DNA of 64,000 nucleotides. It comes from CAWDZK01 sp963807005. GTDB taxonomy: Bacteria; Actinomycetota; Actinomycetes; JACCUZ01. A model generated the notes under the pieces. The model was not told where the DNA came from and made no database searches. It saw only the letters and a list, made by a program, of their open reading frames with translations. Below are positions 42,175 through 51,199 of the stretch, piece by piece. The DNA lies in the NCBI GenBank assembly GCA_963807005.1, contig CAWDZK010000006.1:744001-808000 (forward strand), written 5' to 3'. The translations under genes and the position numbers were made by a program. Position 1 is the stretch's first letter; the number at the start of each line of letters is the position of its first letter.

Positions 42175-42706
42175 GTCCACGTTCGAGCGCAGCGTCGTGC
42201 TGGTGCTCGACCACGACGAGGAGGGTGCCCTCGGTGTCGTGATCAACCGGCCCACCCCGGTGGACGTGGCCGAGGTGCTGCCCGTCTGGCAGCCGCTCGC
42301 CTGCGAACCGGGCGTCCTCTTCCAGGGCGGCCCGGTGGCGCTGGACTCGGCGCTCGGGCTCGCGCTGGTGCCGGGCACCGGCGACGAGGAGCCCCTGGGC
42401 TGGCGCCGCGTGACCGGGCGGGTCGGCCTGGTCGACCTCGACGTCCCGCCCGACATCCTCGCCCAGGAGGTGAGCCGGCTGCGCATCTTCGCGGGCTACA
42501 GCGGCTGGTCGGCCGGGCAGCTGGAGGACGAGCTCGCGGAGGGCGCGTGGTACGTCGTGGAGGCGCGGCTCGGCGGCTGGCCCGGCGACGACGGCGGGGA
42601 CGCCTTCTGCGCGCGACCCGAGGACCTGTGGCGCGTCGTGCTCCGGCGGCAGGGCGGTGACCTCGCGATGGTCTCCACCTACCTCGACGACCCGTCGCTC
42701 AACTGA
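42107..42706 (+). CDS. YqgE/AlgH family protein (UPF0301)
   Basis: A 199-residue protein matching the AlgH/YqgE family: SLTGRLLVATPALGESTFERSVVLVLDHDEEGALGVVINRP, FQGGPVALDSALGL, and RIFAGYSGWSAGQLEDEL. Function is unsettled; homologs are conserved and non-essential in many bacteria. The GTG at 42107 fits the family N terminus and lies inside the end of the VanZ-like gene. Confidence 0.93.
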   Translation: MTDPAPSASLTGRLLVATPALGESTFERSVVLVLDHDEEGALGVVINRPTPVDVAEVLPVWQPLACEPGVLFQGGPVALDSALGLALVPGTGDEEPLGWRRVTGRVGLVDLDVPPDILAQEVSRLRIFAGYSGWSAGQLEDELAEGAWYVVEARLGGWPGDDGGDAFCARPEDLWRVVLRRQGGDLAMVSTYLDDPSLN

Positions 42707-42738
42707 GGAACCGGCCGGGCGGGCGGACGGCCCCGGCC

Positions 42739-42744
42739 TAGACT
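42739..42744 (+). promoter_or_regulatory. candidate -10 box for leaderless DUF3039 transcript
   Basis: TAGACT ends 7 bases before the ATG at 42752, and no ribosome binding site lies between. This fits the actinobacterial leaderless pattern. Confidence 0.5.
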
Positions 42745-42751
42745 CGGTCCC

Positions 42752-43069
42752 ATGAGCACTCCCGGACCCGACCAGCCCGGCCTCGACCAGCCCGGCCTCG
42801 ACCAGCCCGGCGGCAGCACCGTCCTCGAGCTCGAGGTGGAGCGCGTCCCGCAGACCTCGCACGGTGACGGCGACCACGAGCGGTTCGCCCACTACGTGAA
42901 GAAGGAGAAGATCCTCGAGTCGGCGCTGTCCGGCGACCCGGTGATCGCCCTCTGCGGCAAGGTGTGGGTGCCCGGCCGGGACCCGAAGCGGTTCCCGGTC
43001 TGCCCGATGTGCCAGGAGGCCTTCGAGGGCATGCCGCCCGGCGACGACGGCGGCGACGACAAGTCCTGA
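42752..43069 (+). CDS. DUF3039 protein
   Basis: A 105-residue protein. The N-terminal 25 residues include PGLDQPGLDQPG, from an in-frame 15-bp tandem repeat. The conserved DUF3039 core is DHERFAHYVKKEKILESAL, then ALCGKVWVPGRDPKRFPVCPMCQEAFEG. The spaced cysteines (one in ALCGK, two in CPMC) suggest a zinc-binding knuckle. Function is unknown and the family is restricted to Actinobacteria as far as I know. Confidence 0.87.
   Translation: MSTPGPDQPGLDQPGLDQPGGSTVLELEVERVPQTSHGDGDHERFAHYVKKEKILESALSGDPVIALCGKVWVPGRDPKRFPVCPMCQEAFEGMPPGDDGGDDKS
42770..42810 (+). repeat. 15-bp in-frame tandem repeat in the DUF3039 gene
   Basis: Units GACCAGCCCGGCCTC at 42770-42784 and 42785-42799, plus 11 bases of a third at 42800-42810. 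The repeat encodes alternating DQPGL and lies in the non-conserved N terminus. Confidence 0.85.
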
Positions 43070-43092
43070 GCAGCGTCCGCAGAGGACTGCTC
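43068..43092 (+). terminator. stem-loop after the DUF3039 gene
   Basis: GAGCAG-CG-TCC pairs with GGA-CTGCTC (9 bp with a 2-base CG bulge) around a 5-base loop. It starts at the stop codon and has no T-run. Confidence 0.45.
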
Positions 43093-43239
43093 ACCCCAGC
43101 GTGACCGAATCGGCACGGACAGCGCTTGTCCGACTCCGACGGGTGCGATGGGCATTCCCGGATCCGCCGCGGCGGGCTACCGTCCTCGCGACTGGCCGTC
43201 CGGCCCGCCCACCGCCCGACCGTCGAAGGACCCGTTCAC

Positions 43240-44166
43240 ATGCGCCTGCCCCGCCGTACCTCGTCGCTCGCCGCCCTGGTCCCGCTTGCCCTCGCCCTGG
43301 TCCCGCTGGGCCTGGCCGCGCCCGGTGTGGCCGCGTCGGCGGCCTGCTTCTCGCCTGACACGGCAGGCGCCGCGCGGGTCAAGGTCGGCACCGGCGCCAA
43401 GGACCCGAACGCGCTCACGGCCGACCAGGTCAAGCGACTCGGCAACCCCAAGGGCGGCACCGACCTGGCGGCCGGGTCCGTCACGATCGACACCTGGTAC
43501 CACGTCATCAGCGACCATCCGCTGAGCAAGGCCGAGACGAAGCGCTGGACCCGTCTGATCGGTGCCCAGACCGCCGTCCTGAACGAGTCCTACGGCGGCG
43601 CCACGTCGCCGACGGCCGCTGCCACGCCGTTCCGGTTCCGGCAGGTCGGCATCGACTGGACCGTCAACGCCGACTGGTACACCATGACGCCGAACACGAA
43701 GGCAGAGCGAGCGGCCAAGGCGGCCCTGCGCAAGGGCGGCTCCTCGACCCTCAACATCTACACCGCGAACATCGGTGACAACCTGCTCGGCTGGGCCACC
43801 TTCCCGCAGAACTACCACGACAGCCAGACCAGCGACGGCATCGTCATCCTCGACGAATCGATGCCCGGCGGGAACCTCGCGATCTACAGCGAGGGCGACA
43901 CCGGCACCCACGAGGTCGGTCACTGGCTCGGGCTGTACCACACGTTCCAGAACGGCTGCTCGGCCCAGGGCGACCAGGTCGCCGACACCGCACCCGAGCA
44001 GTCGCCGGCGTTCTACTGTCCTGAGGGTCGCGACTCGTGCCTCAAGGACCCCGGCCTGGACCCCATCCACAACTTCATGGACTACACCCAGGACGACTGC
44101 ATGGACGAGTTCACCGCCGGTCAGGCCCAGCGGATGAGCGACGCGTGGCAGGCCTACCGCGCCTAG
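43240..44166 (+). CDS. secreted M43-family zinc metalloprotease (pappalysin/cytophagalysin type)
   Basis: A 308-residue protein. A signal peptide (MRLPRRTSSLAALVPLALAL... to about residue 33) directs export. The catalytic motif HEVGHWLGLYH (HExxHxxGxxH) follows GTHEV. A Met-turn region lies at NFMDYTQDDCMDEFTAGQAQRM, typical of M43 peptidases with SxMDY-type turns. Paired cysteines (NGCSAQ, FYCPEGRDSC, DDC) suggest disulfides. It probably degrades extracellular protein. ATG at 43240 with AAGGA upstream. Confidence 0.92.
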   Translation: MRLPRRTSSLAALVPLALALVPLGLAAPGVAASAACFSPDTAGAARVKVGTGAKDPNALTADQVKRLGNPKGGTDLAAGSVTIDTWYHVISDHPLSKAETKRWTRLIGAQTAVLNESYGGATSPTAAATPFRFRQVGIDWTVNADWYTMTPNTKAERAAKAALRKGGSSTLNIYTANIGDNLLGWATFPQNYHDSQTSDGIVILDESMPGGNLAIYSEGDTGTHEVGHWLGLYHTFQNGCSAQGDQVADTAPEQSPAFYCPEGRDSCLKDPGLDPIHNFMDYTQDDCMDEFTAGQAQRMSDAWQAYRA

Positions 44167-44173
44167 CCCGGCC

Positions 44174-44212
44174 GGCGGACGTCGGTACCGTTGAGCGGCA
44201 CGCACGTCCGCC
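44174..44212. terminator. hairpin between convergent metalloprotease and molybdoenzyme genes
   Basis: GGCGGACGT (44174-44182) and ACGTCCGCC (44204-44212) are perfect 9-bp arms around a 21-base loop. It lies in the 63-bp gap between two convergent stops, suiting a bidirectional terminator. Confidence 0.55.
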
Positions 44213-44229
44213 AGCAGGTGCGCGCGCGG

Positions 44230-45345
44230 CTACCTGGCGGGCACGACCAGTACGTCGAGGCGCTGCAGCTCCGAGTTCGCGAACCCGCCGCGGTTCCACG
44301 GCTGGTCGCCCAGTGAGGTCGGCTGGGCCCGGCCGCTGGCGTCCACGGCCCGGGCGCTGACGACGTGCCGGCCCGGCGTGTCCGCCTCCCAGCGCAGGCT
44401 CCACCGCCGCCATGCGTACGGGCCCACCGGCGGGTCCAGCTCGGCGCCCCGCCAGGTCGTCCCACCGTCGACGGTCACCTCCACCTCGGTGACCGCACCA
44501 TGGCCGGACCAGGCCCGTCCTTCCAGCAGGACGATGCCCGCCGTCACCAGGCGGCTGCGGGACAGGAAGTCGGGGTAGCCGGGGGGCAGCACCAGAGCCC
44601 GGGGGGCGATCAGGCTCAGCGCGACGCCGTCCTCGTCGGCCTCCTGCCGCAGTCGGTAGGCACGCATCTGCGGTCCGTCGAAGGACGTGGTGACCACCTC
44701 GATCGAGCGCAGCCACTTGACCGACGCCATGCCGTACCACCCCGGGACCACCAGCCGCAGCGGTGCGCCGTGCTGGGGGAGCAGGTCGTGGCCGTTCCCG
44801 GCCCAGGCGAGCAGCACCGAGCCTGCGAGTGCCTGGTCGACGGTCAGCGAGCGCGCGTAGTCCTGCTCGGTGCCCCGTTCGACCCCGTGGTCGGCACCGG
44901 TGAAGATCACGTCGACGGCGCCGTCCTGCAGGCCGGCGTCGCGCAGGAGGGCGGCCAGCGGTGTGCCGGTCCACGCCATGGTGCCCACCGCCTCGTGCAG
45001 CCAGGGCTGGCTGACCGGCCGCGGCCGGAGCTTGGCCCGGCCGTTGCCGGCGCACTCGAGGGTCACCGGGACCGTCACGGTGTCGCGGGCGCGCAGGTCG
45101 TCCAGGGACAGGGACAGCGGAGTGCTGACCGCGCCGCCGACCTCGAGGCGGAACGACCCCGGGTCGACGTGCGGGATGTCGTAGTGGGTGAGCAGGTAGT
45201 GCGCGCCGAGGGGTGTGAGGTCGTGACGCATCAGCTCGAGCGGCATGCCGTGGTTGCGAGCGGCGAGTCCGAGCTCGTCGTACCCGACCCCCTCGTCCGG
45301 CTCGGCCACGCGGGAGGGCAGGCTGACATCAGTCACCGTCGTCAT
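44230..45345 (-). CDS. sulfite-oxidase-family molybdopterin oxidoreductase
   Basis: A 371-residue protein. The molybdopterin domain has HYDIPHVDP and TLECAGNGR, whose cysteine is the usual molybdenum ligand, and LVVPGWYGMASVKWLRSIEVV. The C-terminal Mo-co dimerisation domain runs from about residue 270 (AWSGHGAVTEVEVTVDGGTTW, YAWRRWSLRWEA). There is no Tat signal, so unlike most bacterial sulfite dehydrogenases it appears cytoplasmic. The substrate could be sulfite or another oxyanion. The ATG at 45345 has TAGACC about 9 bases upstream, compatible with a leaderless message. Confidence 0.9.
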   Translation of the reverse strand: MTTVTDVSLPSRVAEPDEGVGYDELGLAARNHGMPLELMRHDLTPLGAHYLLTHYDIPHVDPGSFRLEVGGAVSTPLSLSLDDLRARDTVTVPVTLECAGNGRAKLRPRPVSQPWLHEAVGTMAWTGTPLAALLRDAGLQDGAVDVIFTGADHGVERGTEQDYARSLTVDQALAGSVLLAWAGNGHDLLPQHGAPLRLVVPGWYGMASVKWLRSIEVVTTSFDGPQMRAYRLRQEADEDGVALSLIAPRALVLPPGYPDFLSRSRLVTAGIVLLEGRAWSGHGAVTEVEVTVDGGTTWRGAELDPPVGPYAWRRWSLRWEADTPGRHVVSARAVDASGRAQPTSLGDQPWNRGGFANSELQRLDVLVVPAR

Positions 45346-45397
45346 GCCCACAGGTCTAGTCGGCCCGGCGGGACTCGGCAACGACAGCCGGCGGTTG

Positions 45398-45417
45398 ACT
45401 TCATGTCGACTTGAAGT
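45398..45417 (+). promoter_or_regulatory. inverted repeat in the MFS promoter
   Basis: ACTTCA (45398-45403) and TGAAGT (45412-45417) are perfect 6-bp arms. They overlap a TTGACT -35-like box (45395-45400) and precede CATCAT (45420-45425) by a 19-base spacer. A palindrome inside a long promoter spacer resembles MerR-type control, but no MerR gene is adjacent. Confidence 0.4.
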
Positions 45418-45432
45418 TGCATCATCTCAGCC

Positions 45433-46881
45433 ATGTCCTCCGGCACCCTCGCTGTCCACGCCTCCGACCCGATGCCCGGGCCGGCTCCCCGCCTGTTCTC
45501 GCCCGAGTACCGCTCGCTGGTCGTAGGCGTCATCGGCATCGTCGTCGCCGTGGCGTTCGAGGCGATCGCCGTCGCCACCGCGATGCCGGTCGCGGCCCGC
45601 GAGCTCGGCGGACTGCGCGAGTACGGCCTCGCCTTCTCGGTCTTCCTCACCACCAGCCTGCTCGGCATGGTGCTGGCGGGCGAGGTGTCCGACCGCCGGG
45701 GACCGGTGCTGCCGTTCGTCGTGGCGGCCGCTACCTTCGCTGCCGGCCTGGTGGTGGCCGGGCTCGCGCCGTCGATGACGGTGCTCGTCGCCGCCCGGGC
45801 AGCGCAGGGCTTCGGCGCCGGCCTCAACATCGTCTCCCTGTACGTCGTCGTGGCGCGCGCGTTCCCCGCCGCGCTCCGGCCGCGGGTCTTCTCGGCCATG
45901 GCCAGCGGGTGGATCGTGCCCTCGCTCGTCGGGCCGCCCATCGCCGGGCTGCTCGCCGACCACGTGTCCTGGCGGTGGGTGTTCCTCGGCGTGCTGCCGC
46001 TGCTGGCCGGGGCCGCGCTGCTGGTCGGACCCCACCTGCGCGGCCTGGACGGGCCCGGCGAGGTGGACCGGCCGGCGAAGCGCCGGACCGGTCGGCTCGT
46101 CGGCGCGTTCCTGGCCGCCGGCGGCGCGGGGCTGTTCCAGTACGCCGGCCAGCAGCTGTCCGAGCGCCCTGCACTGTCGCTGGCGCTGCTGGCCGTCGCG
46201 GCGGTGCTGCTGGCTGCCGGGGTCCCGCGCCTGGTGCCGCGCGGCACCCTGAGGCTGGGGCACGGCCTGCCGACCGTCGTGGTGCTGCGCGGTGTCATGG
46301 CCGGTGCCTTCTTCGGCGCGGAGACCTTCCTGCCGCTGATGCTGGTGCAGCAGCGCGGTCTCGCCACGACCCTCGCCGGCGCCTCGCTCACGGGGGCCGC
46401 GCTCACCTGGTCGCTGGGTGCGTGGTTGCAGGGTCGGCCCACGCTGCGGACGCCACGCTGGCTGCTCGTCCAGGTCGGGCTGCTGCTCGTGCTGGTCGGG
46501 ATCGGGCTGGCCGCCGCGGCCACCCAGGCCTCGGTGCCCGTCGTCACGGCGGCCGTCGGCTGGACCGTGGCGGGCCTCGGCATGGGGCTGGGGATCACCT
46601 CGCTCAGCGTCCTGGTGCTCGAGCTCTCCCCGCCGGCCCAGCAGGGCGCCAACGCCGCCTCGCTGCAGGTGAGCGACGCTCTCGGCTCGGTGCTCACCAT
46701 CGGCATCGCCGGCGCCGTCTACGCGGCCCTCGCTGCGGGGCACGCCGGCAGCGCCCGGCCGTACCTCGTCGTGGACGTGATCATGGCCGTGATCTGCCTC
46801 GCCGGGGCGCTCGCGGCCCCGCGGGTGCGGGCCGAGGGGCAGGCCGGACGGCGGACCGGGAGCGGCGGCGACACGCCCTAG
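45433..46881 (+). CDS. MFS transporter
   Basis: A 482-residue protein with about 14 hydrophobic helices and the MFS loop motif GEVSDRRGPVLP. Motif C-like glycines (ASGWIVPSLVGPPIAGLL) suggest an exporter. The substrate is unknown. It is divergent from the molybdoenzyme gene. No ribosome binding site is obvious, and the candidate promoter at 45395-45425 lies very close to the ATG. Confidence 0.9.
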   Translation: MSSGTLAVHASDPMPGPAPRLFSPEYRSLVVGVIGIVVAVAFEAIAVATAMPVAARELGGLREYGLAFSVFLTTSLLGMVLAGEVSDRRGPVLPFVVAAATFAAGLVVAGLAPSMTVLVAARAAQGFGAGLNIVSLYVVVARAFPAALRPRVFSAMASGWIVPSLVGPPIAGLLADHVSWRWVFLGVLPLLAGAALLVGPHLRGLDGPGEVDRPAKRRTGRLVGAFLAAGGAGLFQYAGQQLSERPALSLALLAVAAVLLAAGVPRLVPRGTLRLGHGLPTVVVLRGVMAGAFFGAETFLPLMLVQQRGLATTLAGASLTGAALTWSLGAWLQGRPTLRTPRWLLVQVGLLLVLVGIGLAAAATQASVPVVTAAVGWTVAGLGMGLGITSLSVLVLELSPPAQQGANAASLQVSDALGSVLTIGIAGAVYAALAAGHAGSARPYLVVDVIMAVICLAGALAAPRVRAEGQAGRRTGSGGDTP

Positions 46882-46958
46882 CACCTGGAGACGGCTTCGC
46901 GGCGTACGCCGGGACCCCGGCATGTCGTGCCGACGGGCTCGGTAGCCTCGCCGGACCG

Positions 46959-48725
46959 ATGAGTACCAGCGCCGCCTCCCACCTCTCGCCCGCCTTCCCC
47001 CTCCGTGCCCCCTGGGGCACTGCCAGCGCCCTGCGCGCCTGGCAGGAAGAGGCCCTCGACGCGTACCAGACCCGCGAGGGTGCGGCGGCGCGCGACTTCC
47101 TCGCCGTCGCCACGCCCGGTGCCGGCAAGACGACCTTCGCCCTCCGGGCCGCCAGCGAGCTGATCGAGCGCCGCGTCATCGACGCGGTCACCGTCGTGGC
47201 CCCCACCGAGCACCTCAAGCACCAGTGGGCCGACGCCGCCGGCCGGGTCGGCATCCACCTGGACCCCAGGTTCAGCAACGCCCAGGGCGCCGTCGGGAGC
47301 GACTTCACCGGGGTCGCCGTCACCTACGCCCAGGTCGCCGCGCACCCGCTGCTGCACCGCCGCCGGACCGAGAGCCGGCGCACGCTCGTGATCCTCGACG
47401 AGGTGCACCACGGTGGTGATGCCCGCTCCTGGGGTGATGCGGTGCGCGAGGCGTTCGAGCCGGCAACCCGGCGCCTCGCGCTCACCGGGACGCCGTTCCG
47501 CTCCGACACCAGCGCGATCCCCTTCGTCACCTACGTGGAGGGCCGGGACGGGGTCCGGCGATCGGCCGCGGACTACTCCTACGGCTACGGCCGGGCGCTG
47601 GCCGACGGCGTGGTCCGCCCGGTGATCTTCCTTTCGTACTCCGGCCAGATGCGCTGGCGGACCCGCGCCGGCGACGAGGTGTCGGCGACCCTCGGCGAGC
47701 CGCTGACCAAGGACCTCACCGCCGCGGCATGGCGCACCGCACTGGACCCGCACGGCAACTGGATCCCGCAGGTCCTCGCCGCCGCGGACCGCCGGCTGAC
47801 CGAGGTCCGTCGCGGCGTTCCCGACGCGGGCGGGCTGGTCATCGCGACCGACCAGAGCTCGGCCCGCGCGTACGCCGCGCAGCTGCGGCGCATCACCGGC
47901 GAGGCGCCGACCGTCGTGCTGTCCGACGAGGCCGGGGCGAGCGACCGGATCGCGGCCTTCGCCGCCTCCGAGGACCGGTGGATGGTCGCCGTCCGGATGG
48001 TCTCCGAGGGCGTCGACGTCCCCCGGCTCGCTGTCGGCGTCTACGCGACCTCCACCGCGACCCCGCTGTTCTTCGCCCAGGCCGTCGGCCGGTTCGTCCG
48101 GGCCCGGCGCCGGGGCGAGACGGCCTCGGTGTTCCTGCCGTCCGTGCCGCTGCTGCTGCAGCTGGCCGGCGAGATGGAGCTCGAACGCGACCACGCCCTG
48201 GACCGCGCCCGGGCCGCGGCGGACGGTGGCGACCTGTTCGCCACCGAGGACGCGCTGCTCGCCGAGGCCAACCGGGCGCGAAAAGAGGCCGGCGTCGACG
48301 AGACCACCTTCGAGGCGCTGGCGGCCGAGGCGACCTTCGACCGGGTGCTGTTCGACGGTGGCGAGTTCGGCGCCCAGGCTGAGGTCGGCTCCGAGGACGA
48401 GGCGGACTACCTCGGCCTGCCGGGGCTGCTCGACCCGGACCAGGTGGCCACGTTGCTCCGCGAACGGCAGCGGACCCAGCAGGCCCGCGGCCGACGGGCG
48501 GCTCCGGCCCCGAGCGACCCGGCGCTGCACCGGGCCGTCCCGGCCCTGCGCAAGGAGCTCAACGGCCTGGTGGGCGCCTGGTTCCACCGGACCGGGATCC
48601 CGCACGGAGCGGTGCACACCGAGCTGCGGCAGGCCTGCGGGGGGCCACCGGCCGCCCAGGCCAGCGCCGAGCAGCTGCAGGCGCGGATCGACCTGATCAG
48701 GTCGTGGGCGCTGCGCCGTCGCTGA
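46959..48725 (+). CDS. DEAD/DEAH-box superfamily 2 helicase
   Basis: A 588-residue protein. Walker A VATPGAGKT, motif Ib THLKHQW-like block EHLKHQWADAA, DEAH-type motif DEVHH, motif III LTGTPFRSD, and motif VI QAVGRFVRARR are all present. The domain order fits SSL2/XPB-like DNA helicases of Actinobacteria. The C-terminal 150 residues are family-specific and may bind nucleic acid. ATG at 46959, with a TAGCCT box 10 bases upstream hinting at a nearly leaderless transcript. The 3' end overlaps the convergent STAS gene by 29 bases. Confidence 0.9.
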   Translation: MSTSAASHLSPAFPLRAPWGTASALRAWQEEALDAYQTREGAAARDFLAVATPGAGKTTFALRAASELIERRVIDAVTVVAPTEHLKHQWADAAGRVGIHLDPRFSNAQGAVGSDFTGVAVTYAQVAAHPLLHRRRTESRRTLVILDEVHHGGDARSWGDAVREAFEPATRRLALTGTPFRSDTSAIPFVTYVEGRDGVRRSAADYSYGYGRALADGVVRPVIFLSYSGQMRWRTRAGDEVSATLGEPLTKDLTAAAWRTALDPHGNWIPQVLAAADRRLTEVRRGVPDAGGLVIATDQSSARAYAAQLRRITGEAPTVVLSDEAGASDRIAAFAASEDRWMVAVRMVSEGVDVPRLAVGVYATSTATPLFFAQAVGRFVRARRRGETASVFLPSVPLLLQLAGEMELERDHALDRARAAADGGDLFATEDALLAEANRARKEAGVDETTFEALAAEATFDRVLFDGGEFGAQAEVGSEDEADYLGLPGLLDPDQVATLLRERQRTQQARGRRAAPAPSDPALHRAVPALRKELNGLVGAWFHRTGIPHGAVHTELRQACGGPPAAQASAEQLQARIDLIRSWALRRR

Positions 48726-49056
48726 CGGGCGGGAGCTCCTCGACGGAGTCGTGCAGGGCGAAGGTCTGGTCCAGGCCGGTCAGCTCGAGGATCCGGCGCA
48801 CCGCCCGGGTCGCACCCACGAGGGCGAGCCACCCTTGCGCCACCTGGACCCGGGTCTGGACTGCGAGCAGGACCTTCAGCCCGGTGGAGTCCATGAACGT
48901 CACACCGGACATGTCGAGCGCCAGGTGCGGGGAGTCGTCGCGCACGCTCTCGAGGGCATGGTCACCCAGCTGGGAGGCGGTCTCGAGATCCAGCTCACCG
49001 ACGACCGTGACGACCGACCACCCGTCGTACGGGTGGGTCGACAGCTCGAGATCCAT
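48697..49056 (-). CDS. STAS-domain anti-sigma factor antagonist
   Basis: A 119-residue protein with the SpoIIAA/RsbV fold: VVTVVGELDLETAS, then HLALDMSGVTFMDSTGLKVLL, in which the serine of DSTG is the usual phosphorylation site. When dephosphorylated it would bind an RsbW-type ATPase and free a sigma factor. It is isolated here; the candidate ATPase and PP2C phosphatase are in the 35.8-38 kb operon. ATG at 49056 (MDLELS) was chosen because GAGG lies 9 bases upstream; MSIMDLE from 49065 is an alternative. Confidence 0.9.
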   Translation of the reverse strand: MDLELSTHPYDGWSVVTVVGELDLETASQLGDHALESVRDDSPHLALDMSGVTFMDSTGLKVLLAVQTRVQVAQGWLALVGATRAVRRILELTGLDQTFALHDSVEELPPVSDGAAPTT

Positions 49057-49164
49057 GATCGACATCCTCGGGCAGGTACCGGGCAGGGGCACCGGGCATC
49101 GGCCTGACCCCCGGTGCGGCGAGGTCGATCCTAGGGGCCGAGGTGCGCTGACCGGTCCCTCTGG

Positions 49165-50442
49165 CTACCAGCAGCCGGTCACCGTGGTCGCCAGCCGGTC
49201 CACGGCCCGCCGGGTCGTGAGCGTCGCCGGCACGTGGTTGAGCAGGAACGAGAAGACCTTAAGCTGGCCGTCGGCGCCCCGCGCGAACCCGCTGAGGGAG
49301 ATCACGCCGGACAGCGACCCGGTCTTGGCCTGCACCAGGCCGGCCGCGCAGCGCGTCGGGTTCGTGACGTAGCGCTTGAAGTTCGGGGCCAGGGTGCCGC
49401 TGACGCCGGCCACCGCCAGGGACCCGTTCTGCAGCCCGGCCAGGTTCGGGTGCGCCGGGTCGAGCACCGCGGACAGCACCGCGGTCAGCGTTCTGGGCGT
49501 CAGCCGGTCGCGGCGGGACAGCCCGCTGCCGTCGTACACCGCGGTCGGCAGGGCGATGCCGAGCCGCTCCAGCCCGGCCTGCTGCGCGGCCTGAGCCCCG
49601 GCCCAGGTGGCCGGGTAGCCGGTCTGCAGCGCCACCAGGCGGTGCAGCCCCTCGGCGACGTCGTTGTCGCTGGTCTGGAGCATCCCTGCGACCTGGGTGC
49701 CGACGTCGGCACCCTGGCTCTCGGTGAGCACGGTCGAGCCCTCGGGCCGCACCTTGCGGGCGACGCTGCGGACCCGCACGCCCCACTTCTCCAGCTTGCG
49801 GGCGAAGACCCGGCCGGCGTCCAGCGAGGTGTCCCAGCGGCGGTGCTGGTTGACCACGAGGGCGCGGACCGGGGACACGTCCCGGATCGTGTACGCCGAC
49901 TTCCAGCCGTAGGCCGACGTCGGGGCCGCGAACAGCGAGTCGTCGACCTGGACGCGGACCCGGCGGATGCCCTGGGCCTGGAAGGCGGCAGCCACCGTGC
50001 GCGCCATCCGGCCGAGCTGGCGAGCCGACAGTGACGGGTCGCCGCCGCCGACGAGCACGGCCCGGCGGGCTGTGCGGCCGGTCATCACCCGGGTGGTGAA
50101 GCGGTGGGCCGGCCCGAAGGCCTCCAGCGCGTTCACGGCGGTGAGGATCTTGGTGTTGGACGCCGGGATCTGGGCCTCGTCGGCAGTCCGGGACCACACG
50201 ACCTGCCCGGTCGCCGGGTCCGCGACCAGCCCGGCCAGGTCGCGGCCGAGGTCGGCCCGCAGCGACCGGACCGCCATCTTGTCGGCGACGGCCTGGTCGG
50301 TCGCCGACAACGGCAGCTGGCCGGCCTGGGCGCCGGTGGCGGGCGCCAGGGCCGTCGCGACCGCGGCGACGACGACGGCGGCCAGGCCGCGGGCAGCCAG
50401 GGCTCGGACGGCCCGGCGGCCGGGCTCGTGGTGGTGGTGCAT
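49165..50442 (-). CDS. dacB: D-alanyl-D-alanine carboxypeptidase/endopeptidase (PBP4 type)
   Basis: A 425-residue protein. A His/Arg-rich start and hydrophobic segment form an export signal (about residues 1-40). Peptidase S13 motifs: SxxK as S-N-T-K in IPASNTKILTA, SxN as S-D-N in QTSDNDVAE, and KTG in VQAKTGSLSG. It trims or cleaves peptidoglycan crosslinks outside the membrane. The ATG at 50442 follows a GAGG ribosome binding site. Confidence 0.93.
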   Translation of the reverse strand: MHHHHEPGRRAVRALAARGLAAVVVAAVATALAPATGAQAGQLPLSATDQAVADKMAVRSLRADLGRDLAGLVADPATGQVVWSRTADEAQIPASNTKILTAVNALEAFGPAHRFTTRVMTGRTARRAVLVGGGDPSLSARQLGRMARTVAAAFQAQGIRRVRVQVDDSLFAAPTSAYGWKSAYTIRDVSPVRALVVNQHRRWDTSLDAGRVFARKLEKWGVRVRSVARKVRPEGSTVLTESQGADVGTQVAGMLQTSDNDVAEGLHRLVALQTGYPATWAGAQAAQQAGLERLGIALPTAVYDGSGLSRRDRLTPRTLTAVLSAVLDPAHPNLAGLQNGSLAVAGVSGTLAPNFKRYVTNPTRCAAGLVQAKTGSLSGVISLSGFARGADGQLKVFSFLLNHVPATLTTRRAVDRLATTVTGCW

Positions 50443-50579
50443 CGGGAGATCCTCGCGCGGCGGCGTCCCCAGGGCGGGACAGTTGACGTCGACTTTGCCC
50501 GATGACCCGTCAGGTTGTGGCCGCTCCCGCCCGGGACACGCCGTCCGCGCAGAGCGCCGGGCGTCCAGCTGCGCAGTGG

Positions 50580-51095
50580 TCAGGTGCCGGTGGCCTCGCG
50601 CAGCAGCGGCAGGACCCGGGGACTGATCTGGGTGTCCAGCGCGATCACGGTCGAGGCGCGGACCACCCCCTCGGCCGCGAGCAGGCGGTCGATGACGCGC
50701 TGCAGGTCGGCGTTGGAGCGGGCCACGATCCGCACCAGCATGTCGCCGGTGCCGGTGGTGGTGTGCGCCTCGAGGACCTCCGGAACTCCGCTGAGCTGGT
50801 CGGCCACCGCGTCGTGGGCGGCCGGCCCGGACGGCTGGTCGTGCCGGTGCTGGCGGATCTCCAGGGTGACGAAGGCGGTGACGACGTAGCCCATCGCGGC
50901 CGGGTCCAGGTCCGGCCCCCACCCGCGGATGACGCCGTCCCGGGCCATCCGGTCCAGCCGGGCCTGCACGGTCCCGCGGGCCACGCCGAGGCGGCGCGAG
51001 CACTCGAGCACCCCGACCCGCGGCTCCGCGGCGAAGACCTCGACGATCCGGGCGTCCAGCGCGTCCACGGACGGCAGCCGGTCCGGACTGGGCAT
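50580..51095 (-). CDS. Lrp/AsnC-family transcriptional regulator
   Basis: A 171-residue protein. The N-terminal helix-turn-helix (VDALDARIVEVFAAEPRVGVLECSRRLGVARGTVQARLDRM) and a C-terminal RAM/AsnC ligand domain (VTAFVTLEI, EAHTTTGTGDMLVRIVARS) are typical. It is divergent from hpd and shares a 104-bp intergenic region with it. It likely regulates tyrosine/homogentisate catabolism in response to an aromatic amino acid or intermediate (inference). Confidence 0.92.
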   Translation of the reverse strand: MPSPDRLPSVDALDARIVEVFAAEPRVGVLECSRRLGVARGTVQARLDRMARDGVIRGWGPDLDPAAMGYVVTAFVTLEIRQHRHDQPSGPAAHDAVADQLSGVPEVLEAHTTTGTGDMLVRIVARSNADLQRVIDRLLAAEGVVRASTVIALDTQISPRVLPLLREATGT

Positions 51096-51199
51096 CGTGC
51101 GTACCTCCCCGGCGACGCGGCGTCCGCCGCTGTACAGGTTGTCCAGCCAGGATGGCAGATGTTGCGCACAGTGTCACGAAGGCACCACGATCCCTGGTC

